A stretch of DNA of 5,305 nucleotides from Candidatus Methanoprimaticola hominis (GTDB taxonomy: Archaea > Thermoplasmatota > Thermoplasmata > Methanomassiliicoccales > Methanomethylophilaceae): positions 4,097 through 9,401 of the forward strand of contig LVVU01000100.1 in NCBI GenBank assembly GCA_006954465.1. Direction: 5' to 3'. A program made the position numbers and the translations under genes. The notes beneath the pieces were generated by a model. The model did not search any database and was not told the DNA's origin. It worked only from the letters and a program-made list of their open reading frames with translations. Of the stretch, positions 1 to 5,305 are shown piece after piece (within the stretch, counting starts at the first letter, position 1; each line of letters begins with the position of its first letter).

Positions 1-1402
1 CGAACGCCTTCTTGCCGATGGCGACGCCTTCGCCTACGGTGAGATCCGTGAGCTTCCCGATGGTCTGGTAGGTCATCGATACGGACGACACCTTGCAGAC
101 TATGCCTCTGTAATAGAGGGTCCCGTCCAGCTCCGCGGACGATCCCGTACCGAGATATCCTGTGACGGCGACATCCAGGGAATCGATATCCTTGATGATG
201 CCCGATGAGGAGGAAGGCAGATTCGAGACCTTGATCGACCAGTCTCCCAGCTTGTCCAATCCTGCCAGGTCGGAGTATCTCAGGGTCTTGACACCCATGG
301 GAAGGGCGCTCATCCAGAGGTACGGAGCCTTGTCCGTGGGATCGACGTCGGCGGTGACGACGATCTTCCCCGTATCGAGCTTCGCGGTAGCATTGGTGTA
401 GATCCCGAGGCTCTCGTCCACGGCCCAGCCCTTGTACAGGACGTAGCTGATCGTGAAGACATCCGCTTGGGAAGAGCCTGCGGAGATCGTATGGCGAATG
501 TCGCAGGTGCTCATACCCTGAGAGGAATAGACGAATCCCCTGCCCTTGATCTCCTTGTCCTGCAGCCCGAAGGCCTTCTCGAAGGTGATGCTCCGGTCGT
601 TGCCGTTGACGTCGAGAACGAAGTCGATGTCGGCGTATCCGAGGATGATCTTCTTGACGTTCGGGCCGATGGCGCTCATCTCCAGGGTGCCGGCCTTCCC
701 TGTGGGGCTCAGATAGAGGGTAGCCCCCTTGTCGGAATGGAGCATCCCGTTCACGACGGTGTAGTTCGTGCTTCCGGATGCGACCTTGAACTCCATGAGC
801 CTGGTGCAACCCTTGAAGGTGGTCTGATCCACGGTGGCCTTGTTGACGTCGAAGGACGTCAGAAAGGTGCAACCGCTGAACGCCTGGGCGCCGATGCTGG
901 TGACCGTATCGGCGAGCTTGACCGTGGTGAGATAGACGCAATTGCTGAAGAACGAACCCGGAACGGACGTTCCGTTGACGGTCGCCGATGTCGGGTTGAG
1001 CGAGTTTATCGCACCTGCGGTGGCTGAAACACTCCCGCTCACCGTGAGAGCGATCCTGGAAGTCAGGATGTCGTTCATGGTGAAACCCGCGATGTCGGCG
1101 GCTGTCGCCTCCGTCTCGCCGATGGTGAGCTTCTCTATCTTCCAGTTCTTGGAGAGATCGACGGAACCGTCGGATATCGTCAGACTGCTATTGCTCTCCG
1201 AACGATAGTAGGACCACTTCGCAGCACCGGTCGCGGTTCCGCAGGTTCCGCTGGCGACGACCTTCGTGTCATCGCCGATGTCCGAGGGCTTCAGCGATGC
1301 CGACGATGAGGATGCCTCGGCATCAGCATCGTCGGATGCCATGACGACGAACGGCGCCGCCAGAAGCAGGAGCATGGCGACCACGAATATCCTGCGGTCC
1401 AT
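1..1402 (-). CDS. Secreted BspA-type leucine-rich-repeat surface protein, C-terminus cut off by window edge
   Basis: The frame is open from an ATG at 1402 to the left edge (467 codons, no stop), so the C-terminus is missing. Residues 1-22 form a signal peptide: MDRR, then a hydrophobic stretch (IFVVAMLLLLAAPFVVMA) with likely cleavage after Ala22. A Ser/Asp/Ala-rich linker follows (23-38). The SGTCG motif at 51-55 and the following strand with LTISDG resemble the entry segment of many BspA-like proteins. Residues about 150-240 hold BspA-type repeats (LRR_5 family): TSIGAQAFSGC, TTFKGC, and a terminal unit with NYTVVNGML and LYLSP. Residues 241-435 show no clear repeats. A new repeat begins at the edge (447-467, ending VAIGKKAF). 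Such proteins are surface-exposed adhesion or binding proteins in known cases; the ligand here is unknown. The start overlaps the stop of the upstream membrane-protein gene by one base (TGATG) and is preceded by a strong Shine-Dalgarno, indicating coupled translation. Family assignment is fairly sure; function is inferred. Confidence 0.85.
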   Translation of the reverse strand, partial: MDRRIFVVAMLLLLAAPFVVMASDDADAEASSSSASLKPSDIGDDTKVVASGTCGTATGAAKWSYYRSESNSSLTISDGSVDLSKNWKIEKLTIGETEATAADIAGFTMNDILTSRIALTVSGSVSATAGAINSLNPTSATVNGTSVPGSFFSNCVYLTTVKLADTVTSIGAQAFSGCTFLTSFDVNKATVDQTTFKGCTRLMEFKVASGSTNYTVVNGMLHSDKGATLYLSPTGKAGTLEMSAIGPNVKKIILGYADIDFVLDVNGNDRSITFEKAFGLQDKEIKGRGFVYSSQGMSTCDIRHTISAGSSQADVFTISYVLYKGWAVDESLGIYTNATAKLDTGKIVVTADVDPTDKAPYLWMSALPMGVKTLRYSDLAGLDKLGDWSIKVSNLPSSSSGIIKDIDSLDVAVTGYLGTGSSAELDGTLYYRGIVCKVSSVSMTYQTIGKLTDLTVGEGVAIGKKAF

Positions 1403-2451
1403 CACCCCTCCCTCCACGGTCCGATTATGCGCACCTCGTCCCCGTCATCATCGATGATGAGCTCGTTCTCGTTGTAATCGAAATCGGGGACCCTCTCGAG
1501 GATCCTGGTCTCCTTCGGCCCCTCGACCGGCTCCGCAACGTCCTCGTCGGATTCGATGACGACATCGTCGTCCTCCACCACCCTGAGCCTGTTCTCCGTG
1601 CGGTGCTTCAGATCGAGTATGGCGGCTCCGAGCTCGCGGGTCATGTCCCAGTACCTGTCCTCGGCGGTTATCGCGCGGTATCCGGTCTCGTTCCATCCTC
1701 CTGCGAAGGACCTGACGCACACGCCGGTGGAACCGGATCCGAACCTGATGTTCACCCAATCCTTGGTGGTGTTCGAGATCAGGTAGATCACGGATCCGAG
1801 GATGAAAACGATGCATCCCGGGATGGCTATCGCCAGGACCGTCGTCCCCGGATCGTAGTGGGTCTTGAGATCCGTCGGGACGGAGAACTCCCTCCCTGCG
1901 GAGGCGTCCGCCTCCGCCGTCTGCCTGCCCAGGTCGCTCCCCTTGCCGTATCCGTCGCGATACTGAGGGGTGGTGGGCCATTCCTCGGGGTAGAAGTAGT
2001 ATCCCTCCGGTATGGTATCGGCCACCTGTCCGCTCTGTATCGCCTTGAGATACGCGTCGAAGTAGCCGAACTCGATCCCGTCGTTGTACCCGTTCTGGTA
2101 CTCCCCGTCGAGATCGAACTCCCCCGACTCCGCGTAGTACACGTACGGGGCGAACATGAGGATGAAACCCACGATGATGAACAGGATGGGGACCCTCAGG
2201 TCCCTCCCGAACTTGGACATCATCGATGATATGGATGATATATCGGAGATCCTCGACTCCTGATGCATCATGCCCTCGCGGGCCTTGAAATCGAATATGA
2301 GCCTCTTGTTGGTGAGGACCATCATGCCCTCCGACTCCACGGAGCCGGGGAGCGGTATCACCGTTCCGGCGAACAGACCGACACGGTCGACGGTCGTGCA
2401 GGGGTACCTGCGGACGACCTCCTCGCCCGGGGCGAGGGATGTCTCGATCAT
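1402..2451 (-). CDS. Membrane protein with N-terminal PH-like module, long inter-membrane loop and acidic tail (second paralog)
   Basis: 349 aa from the ATG at 2451. An in-frame ATG at 2460 would add three residues. I prefer 2451 because it gives an ATGA overlap with the upstream stop and places GEEVVRRY (9-16) almost exactly where the paralog has GEEVIRTY (8-15). Residues 1-80 look like a small bacterial-type PH-like domain: the GEEVVRRY strand, VLTNKRLIF (45-53), and an SDISSISSM segment. Membrane segments are at about 87-106 and 204-226. The loop between them (about 107-202), predicted outside the cell, has two copies of a Tyr/Gly/Ala tetrad pattern. After the second segment comes a cytoplasmic domain ending in MTRELGAAILD (270-280), then a strongly acidic tail of about 60 residues. 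It overlaps its neighbours at both ends, so it belongs to one operon with the upstream paralog and the downstream LRR gene. Exact function is unknown; the PH-like call rests on motif resemblance. Confidence 0.85.
   Translation of the reverse strand: MIETSLAPGEEVVRRYPCTTVDRVGLFAGTVIPLPGSVESEGMMVLTNKRLIFDFKAREGMMHQESRISDISSISSMMSKFGRDLRVPILFIIVGFILMFAPYVYYAESGEFDLDGEYQNGYNDGIEFGYFDAYLKAIQSGQVADTIPEGYYFYPEEWPTTPQYRDGYGKGSDLGRQTAEADASAGREFSVPTDLKTHYDPGTTVLAIAIPGCIVFILGSVIYLISNTTKDWVNIRFGSGSTGVCVRSFAGGWNETGYRAITAEDRYWDMTRELGAAILDLKHRTENRLRVVEDDDVVIESDEDVAEPVEGPKETRILERVPDFDYNENELIIDDDGDEVRIIGPWREG
1405..1416 (-). promoter_or_regulatory. Shine-Dalgarno of the LRR gene, inside the end of the preceding gene
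   Basis: The minus strand reads GGAGGGAGGGG just before TGATG. This purine-rich stretch is complementary to the 3' end of 16S rRNA and supports the ATG at 1402 as the true start. It lies in the last codons (tail ending PWREG) of the upstream gene, so the C-terminal residues of that protein also encode the ribosome binding site. Confidence 0.7.
1903..1962 (-). repeat. Protein-level repeat copy 2 (Y-x2-G-Y-x2-G-x3-G-x3-A-x3-A)
   Basis: Residues 164-183 of the second membrane protein. Tyr164, Gly167, Tyr168, Gly171, Gly175, Ala179 and Ala183 match copy 1 at every defined position, while the intervening residues differ almost completely. That is what selection on the small-residue face would produce, and it argues against a recent DNA duplication. 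Confidence 0.65.
2041..2100 (-). repeat. Protein-level repeat copy 1 (Y-x2-G-Y-x2-G-x3-G-x3-A-x3-A)
   Basis: Residues 118-137 of the second membrane protein (numbered from the start at 2451). Tyr118, Gly121, Tyr122, Gly125, Gly129, Ala133 and Ala137 fall on a four-residue period, as expected for one face of a closely packed helix. The second copy is 46 residues downstream. The repeat is seen in the protein; the DNA copies are diverged. Confidence 0.65.
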
Positions 2452-3074
2452 TCCTTCCATGATCCGATGCAATCGTCGCCGCGGTTCTGGATATCGAGCA
2501 CGAGGGCTCCGATCTCCTTGGACATCCTCATGAACTCCGGATCGGGGACCATGTAGAAGGAGAGGGTGTCCTCCTCCTTCCTGCTCAGACCCGACACGTG
2601 GATCCCGCCTTCGGAGGCGGTGGTGTTGACCCTCATGAGCATGAGCGGTCTGACGACGAGAAGCGACGGAATGAATATGGCGAGTCCTATGGCGAGGACG
2701 GCGATGCCCGGCACGAGGTAGAGGGACTTCCCGGCCATCAGCGACATGATCGTGATGACCAGTCCCAGAACGGACAATGCGAACGGGAAGGTGGAGTGGC
2801 GCTTTGCCTCGGCCTGGATGAACTCCATCGAGGCTATCCTGTCCACGAAGGCCTCCTGCGAGTGCATGGAGGGCATCCCGGTCCCGGAGGACGGGGTCGC
2901 AGACTCGGCGAAGTAGATGACGCGCCTGTTGGTCACGGTCACCGTGCAGTCTGTCTTGGGCTCCTTGCGCCCGATTCCGAACGCCTCGAGGGCGCTGTCC
3001 GAGGACTTGAAGTCGACCTTGGCGCACTTGTAGGTGCGGATGACCTCCTCGCCCTCCGATAGGAAGATTGCCAT
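2448..3074 (-). CDS. Membrane protein with N-terminal PH-like module (first paralog of the operon)
   Basis: 208 aa. The ATG at 3074 has a GGAG Shine-Dalgarno eight bases upstream and a TATA-like box further up. Residues 1-85 form the PH-like part: GEEVIRTY (8-15), VTVTNRRVIYF (45-55) and a following amphipathic segment (about 75-90). Two hydrophobic segments (about 96-114 and 118-141) are joined by a turn of only a few residues, so the protein is a membrane hairpin with both ends predicted in the cytoplasm. The C-terminal part carries MSKEIGALVLD (184-194), matching the motif at the same place in the next gene. It is the first gene of the operon; its last 4 bases overlap the next start as ATGA (13 bases if the earlier ATG is used). 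Members of PH-like membrane families of this shape are mostly uncharacterised; I do not recognise a gene name. The gene is clearly real; the function is not known. Confidence 0.87.
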   Translation of the reverse strand: MAIFLSEGEEVIRTYKCAKVDFKSSDSALEAFGIGRKEPKTDCTVTVTNRRVIYFAESATPSSGTGMPSMHSQEAFVDRIASMEFIQAEAKRHSTFPFALSVLGLVITIMSLMAGKSLYLVPGIAVLAIGLAIFIPSLLVVRPLMLMRVNTTASEGGIHVSGLSRKEEDTLSFYMVPDPEFMRMSKEIGALVLDIQNRGDDCIGSWKE

Positions 3075-3082
3075 GTGTATCG

Positions 3083-3086
3083 CTCC
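3083..3086 (-). promoter_or_regulatory. Shine-Dalgarno GGAG of the first PH-like gene
   Basis: GGAG on the minus strand, separated from the ATG at 3074 by eight bases. This normal spacing supports the chosen start. The mRNA of this operon therefore probably has a short leader, in contrast to hisS. Confidence 0.5.
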
Positions 3087-3115
3087 GGATGATGCTCCCG
3101 AATCGCCTGAACCGT

Positions 3116-3125
3116 CTTTATATCT
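3116..3125 (-). promoter_or_regulatory. TATA-like box for the PH/PH/LRR operon
   Basis: AGATATAAAG on the minus strand, in the 68-base gap between the hisS stop and the first PH-like gene, stands out in GC-rich surroundings. Archaeal transcription usually starts about 25 bases downstream of the TATA centre, which puts the start near 3095 and gives a leader of roughly 20 bases that contains the GGAG. This suggests the operon has its own promoter, although readthrough from hisS cannot be excluded because no clear terminator is visible in the gap. Confidence 0.55.
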
Positions 3126-3142
3126 ACTGCCAGGCCGGGGAA

Positions 3143-4393
3143 TCAGGCGCCGCGGATGCGGTCCGCCAGATCCCTGACGGGGACGTTGGACTGCTCCCCG
3201 GTGGACATGTCCCTCAGGGTGACCTCTCCGTTCTCCAGGTCCCTCGCCCCCACTATGACGGCGTATCTGGCGCAGGCGGAGGATGCGGACTTCATGGCCT
3301 TGGCCATCTTGCGGTCCATTATGTCCTGGTCCGCGGAGATGCCGGCGGCTCTCAGATCCGCCGCTATGGCGGCCGCCTTGAGCCTCACGTCGTCGGAGGC
3401 GCAGAGGACGTACGCATCGATGCCACGCCTCTCGTAGACGGCGCCTTCCTTCTCCAGTGCCAGCAGGGCCCTGTCGAATCCGATGGCGAAGCCGGTGGAG
3501 AACACCTTCTCACCTCCGAAGAGCTCCGACAGGGTGTAGGATCCGCCTCCGCAGATCTGCTTCTCCGCACCGAGGGCGGGCGCCTCGGCCTCGAAGACCA
3601 TTCCGGTATAGTAATCGAGTCCGCGGACGACGCCCAGGTCGATCTCCGGCGTGGGGACGCCCATCGCATCCAGATAGTCCACGACCTGCCTGAGCCAGTC
3701 CCCGGCTTCGCCGGGCACCTGGGACAGGACCTCGATGCCTCCGACGGTCTCGGTGAGCCTGAAGAGGTCCTCCATATCGGACTCGGAGACGCCCATGTCC
3801 GCGAGGATGGGGCGGGCCTCGTCGTACAGCTTCTTGTCCAGCTTCTGCAGGACCTCGGCGGTGCGCTCCTTCGGAACGCCGATATCGGCGATCCTCTGCC
3901 TGAGGACCCCTATGTGCCCTATGCGGAGCCTGTAGTCCTTCAATCCCAGGGACCTGAGCATGGACGACGCCATGGCGATGGCCTCGGCATCGGTCTGGGG
4001 GGTGGCGCCTCCGATGATCTCGGCGCCGAACTGGAAGAACTCCCTGTACCTGCCGCTCTGGGGCCTCTCGTACCTGAAGCACTGGCCGAAGTAGAAGATC
4101 TTGATCGGCTTGGGGTCGTTGCTCATGCCGTTGACGAACATCCTGATGGCCGGGGCAGTCATCTCCGGACGGAGGGCGATGGACCTGCCGCCCTTGTCCT
4201 CGAATGCGTAGAGCTCCTTCAGGACGTTGGGGCCGGACCTGAGGACGAACAGCTCGGAGTCCTCGAATATGGGGGTCTCGACCTCCCTGAATCCGAAGGT
4301 CTCGGCGATGCTCCTGAGCCTCCCCTCGTAGAATCTGCGTTTCTCCATCTCGTCGGGGAGGAAGTCCCTCGTCCCGCGCGGACACTGTATCAT
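3143..4393 (-). CDS. hisS: Histidyl-tRNA synthetase
   Basis: 416 aa, the usual length for a class II HisRS. It joins L-histidine to tRNA-His using ATP in the cytoplasm. The N-terminus carries CPRGTRDFLPDE (4-15), the family signature. ALRPEMT (73-79) lies in the active site. Motif 2 includes FGQCFRYERPQSGRYREF (102-119), with Arg107 as the likely ATP-binding arginine. The histidine-specific motif is GVVRGLDYYTG (254-264), with Arg257 the likely counterpart of the catalytic arginine of the E. coli enzyme. Motif 3 is GFAIGFDRALLAL (301-313). Residues about 325-416 form the anticodon-binding domain (DAYVLCASD start). All key residues are present and the gene appears intact. It stands alone: 72 bases separate it from the truncated gene upstream and 68 bases from the operon downstream, both gaps with TATA-like boxes. 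The start at 4393 fits the conserved N-terminus exactly. Confidence 0.97.
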   Translation of the reverse strand: MIQCPRGTRDFLPDEMEKRRFYEGRLRSIAETFGFREVETPIFEDSELFVLRSGPNVLKELYAFEDKGGRSIALRPEMTAPAIRMFVNGMSNDPKPIKIFYFGQCFRYERPQSGRYREFFQFGAEIIGGATPQTDAEAIAMASSMLRSLGLKDYRLRIGHIGVLRQRIADIGVPKERTAEVLQKLDKKLYDEARPILADMGVSESDMEDLFRLTETVGGIEVLSQVPGEAGDWLRQVVDYLDAMGVPTPEIDLGVVRGLDYYTGMVFEAEAPALGAEKQICGGGSYTLSELFGGEKVFSTGFAIGFDRALLALEKEGAVYERRGIDAYVLCASDDVRLKAAAIAADLRAAGISADQDIMDRKMAKAMKSASSACARYAVIVGARDLENGEVTLRDMSTGEQSNVPVRDLADRIRGA

Positions 4394-4415
4394 GGTCGAG
4401 TCTATATAAGGGACC

Positions 4416-4424
4416 GATAAAAAG
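4416..4424 (-). promoter_or_regulatory. TATA-like box of hisS, consistent with a leaderless mRNA
   Basis: CTTTTTATC on the minus strand is centred about 27 bases before the hisS ATG, the usual archaeal distance from TATA box to transcription start, so the mRNA would begin at or very near the start codon. There is no Shine-Dalgarno directly before the ATG, which agrees. A second A/T-rich element, CTTATATAGA (4401-4410), lies too close: from it transcription would begin inside the gene. Confidence 0.55.
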
Positions 4425-4449
4425 CCTCCCCAGAATGTCGGTATCGAAG

Positions 4450-4464
4450 CAGGGCGGCGCCCTG
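4450..4464 (-). terminator. GC-rich hairpin just after the stop of the truncated regulator gene
   Basis: The minus strand reads CAGGGC-GCC-GCCCTG, a perfect six-base-pair stem with a three-base loop, starting one base after the TGA. No T-run follows directly; the nearest is five Ts at 4419-4423, which belong to the hisS TATA-like box. It may stop or slow transcription or protect the 3' end. Archaeal termination relies mainly on U-rich tracts, so the terminator call is tentative. Confidence 0.35.
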
Positions 4465-4465
4465 T

Positions 4466-5227
4466 TCATGAGACCCTGTATCTGGTCGTACGGCCGTCGC
4501 CTATCCTGACGATCCTCCCCTTGACGATGAGGTCGTTGACCATGGCCGTGGCTCCGCTCCTGCTCACCGACAGATAATCCTGGAGCTCGTTGCGGGTGAA
4601 CTCGTTCCGGGATGACAGGAACGACTCCAGGTCCGAATCGGGTTCGGATGATGCGATCTTGGCAGGCAGCACTATCGTGAATGTTGACGGCCCAGGCTCG
4701 ATCACGGGTCCCGTACTCTCATCCTTGTACTCCATCATGATGCGCGGTATGCCCGTTCCGTATGCCTCTATCAGCTCCATCCTGTACAGGATATCGGCGA
4801 GGCGCTTGTTCCTCAGGGATGAGACCCCTCTAATGAGATCGTCCTTGGAGAACCGGGTGTTGAGGCTCCCGGGGCTCACGATGGTCAGTCTGTCCGGGAA
4901 GATCGAGATCAGCGTCGATGCGTCCATGCTGTAGTCCCTATGGACTATCGCGTTCAGAACAGCCTCTCTGACCGCTTTCAAGGGAAACGCCTGGACATCG
5001 ATGCGGTACTTCCCTGCGATAGTCGATGAGGTGCGGTTGTTCCTCATGATGAACGCTATCGCCCTGTCAGCCTGTTCGAGAACCGACCCTTCGACGCTTT
5101 CACGGTCGATGAACATGCTCTTGTACTCGTCCGGGAACACCGCCATCCTGATAGGCTGATCGAACTGATCGGACAGGATGAATCCGAGGTTCGTGAATCC
5201 ATCATCGTTCTTCAAGCTAGGTGACAT
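4466..5227 (-). CDS. N-terminally truncated AlbA_2/RecG-like putative transcriptional regulator (GHKL-type ATPase fold plus winged helix)
   Basis: 253 aa, matching only the C-terminal half of a family whose full members are about 450-500 aa with an N-terminal AlbA_2 (Schlafen-type) domain. Visible family signatures are DGFTNLGFILSDQ (9-21), REAVLNAIVHRDYS (87-100, the N-box of a GHKL-like fold with Glu88 and Asn92), DRLTIVSPGSL (112-122), LRNKRLADILYRM (138-150) and EAYGTGIPRIM (154-164, glycine box). Residues about 205-253 form a winged helix-turn-helix likely to bind DNA. In full-length relatives DGxxTNLG sits in mid-protein; here it is nine residues from the first ATG, and the frame runs only 16 codons further upstream to a TAG at 5276-5278. 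No Shine-Dalgarno precedes the ATG. It may be a decayed remnant, or an expressed protein lacking AlbA. The remaining reading frame is intact and the motifs are well kept, so it could still be functional. Such genes are often mobile and patchily distributed. Confidence 0.8.
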   Translation of the reverse strand: MSPSLKNDDGFTNLGFILSDQFDQPIRMAVFPDEYKSMFIDRESVEGSVLEQADRAIAFIMRNNRTSSTIAGKYRIDVQAFPLKAVREAVLNAIVHRDYSMDASTLISIFPDRLTIVSPGSLNTRFSKDDLIRGVSSLRNKRLADILYRMELIEAYGTGIPRIMMEYKDESTGPVIEPGPSTFTIVLPAKIASSEPDSDLESFLSSRNEFTRNELQDYLSVSRSGATAMVNDLIVKGRIVRIGDGRTTRYRVS

Positions 5228-5305
5228 GCGAGTTGGTACCGTTGGTGCATACGTATTCTGAATCCGTATTACTCTCTAACTTCGTGTAATAAAGACTCTG
5301 TAAGA
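5228..5305. other. A/T-richer flank upstream of the truncated regulator, with short direct repeats
   Basis: The composition changes from the neighbouring genes. GTTGGT occurs twice (5232-5237, 5241-5246), CGTATT twice (5252-5257, 5265-5270), and ATACGTAT (5249-5256) is a palindrome. A weak TATA-like CTTTATTAC lies on the minus strand at 5286-5294 and would give a leader of about 35 bases. No homology to the missing AlbA_2 domain is recognisable. One minus-strand frame is open from the right edge to a TAG at 5217-5219; it might be the tail of an upstream gene. Confidence 0.4.

Noticed and set aside
467..1208. Plus-strand open frames of 186 and 88 codons opposite the LRR gene
   Set aside because: The minus-strand frame here is open for 467 codons with a signal peptide and LRR repeats. 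The plus-strand frames lack motifs and ribosome binding sites.
1603..2229. Plus-strand 208-codon frame opposite the second PH-like gene
   Set aside because: A Val/Gly/Glu-rich shadow. The opposite strand has membrane segments and motifs shared with its paralog.
2461..3027. Extension of the second PH-like gene to an upstream ATG, giving a 541-aa protein
   Set aside because: The extra part is rich in Arg, His and Gln, typical of a wrong frame of the first PH-like gene, which has clear motifs and membrane segments in its own frame.
3126..3142. Possible terminator after hisS (short CCGGCC-containing inverted sequence)
   Set aside because: The possible stem is only a few base pairs and no T-run follows. 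I could not support it as a terminator.
3068..4420. Plus-strand open frame of 450 codons antisense to hisS
   Set aside because: It mirrors hisS in a GC-rich genome. Its translation is rich in Gly, Asp, Leu and His with no recognisable motif, whereas hisS is certain on the other strand.
3510..4469. Minus-strand 319-codon frame overlapping hisS
   Set aside because: An Arg/His/Pro-rich shadow in another frame of hisS, without recognisable domains.
1..5305. tRNA, rRNA, CRISPR array, insertion sequence or long nucleotide repeat
   Set aside because: Looked for on both strands. Nearly all bases are coding, the gaps are under 80 bases, and no cloverleaf, regularly spaced repeats, transposase or terminal inverted repeats were seen.

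Overview
The window looks archaeal, most likely a gut-type methanogen of the Thermoplasmata (Methanomassiliicoccales/Methanomethylophilaceae-like). The grounds are GC-rich genes separated by short gaps with A/T-rich TATA-like boxes, a compact histidyl-tRNA synthetase, and a secreted BspA-type leucine-rich-repeat protein of the kind common in gut archaea and bacteria. The lineage is an inference and no database search was possible. All five genes supported here lie on the minus strand, so transcription runs from high to low coordinates.

From right to left: (i) 5228-5305, a short A/T-richer stretch with small direct repeats and a weak TATA-like element. (ii) 4466-5227, a 253-aa protein that matches only the C-terminal half (GHKL-type ATPase fold plus winged helix) of the AlbA_2/'RecG-like' putative transcriptional regulators. 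The N-terminal AlbA_2 domain is absent, so it is a truncated gene or remnant. A GC-rich hairpin follows its stop codon. (iii) 3143-4393, an intact hisS with a TATA-like box about 27 nt before the ATG, which suggests a leaderless or nearly leaderless mRNA. (iv) 3074 down to the left edge, a three-gene operon with its own TATA-like box and Shine-Dalgarno sequence. It encodes two paralogous membrane proteins with an N-terminal PH-like module, followed by a secreted BspA-type LRR protein cut off by the window edge. Start and stop codons overlap at both junctions, so the three are almost certainly cotranscribed and translationally coupled.

The most interesting part is this last operon. The two membrane proteins share an N-terminal GEEV(I/V)RxY motif, a TN(K/R)R(L/V)I strand, two membrane segments and a C-terminal M(S/T)(K/R)E(I/L)GAxxLD motif. 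The second has a loop of about 95 residues between its membrane segments, predicted to be extracytoplasmic, that carries two exact copies of the pattern Y-x2-G-Y-x2-G-x3-G-x3-A-x3-A. The coupling to a surface LRR protein suggests a membrane-surface module (sensing, anchoring or export), but that function is inference. No RNA genes, CRISPR arrays, insertion sequences or origins were seen.
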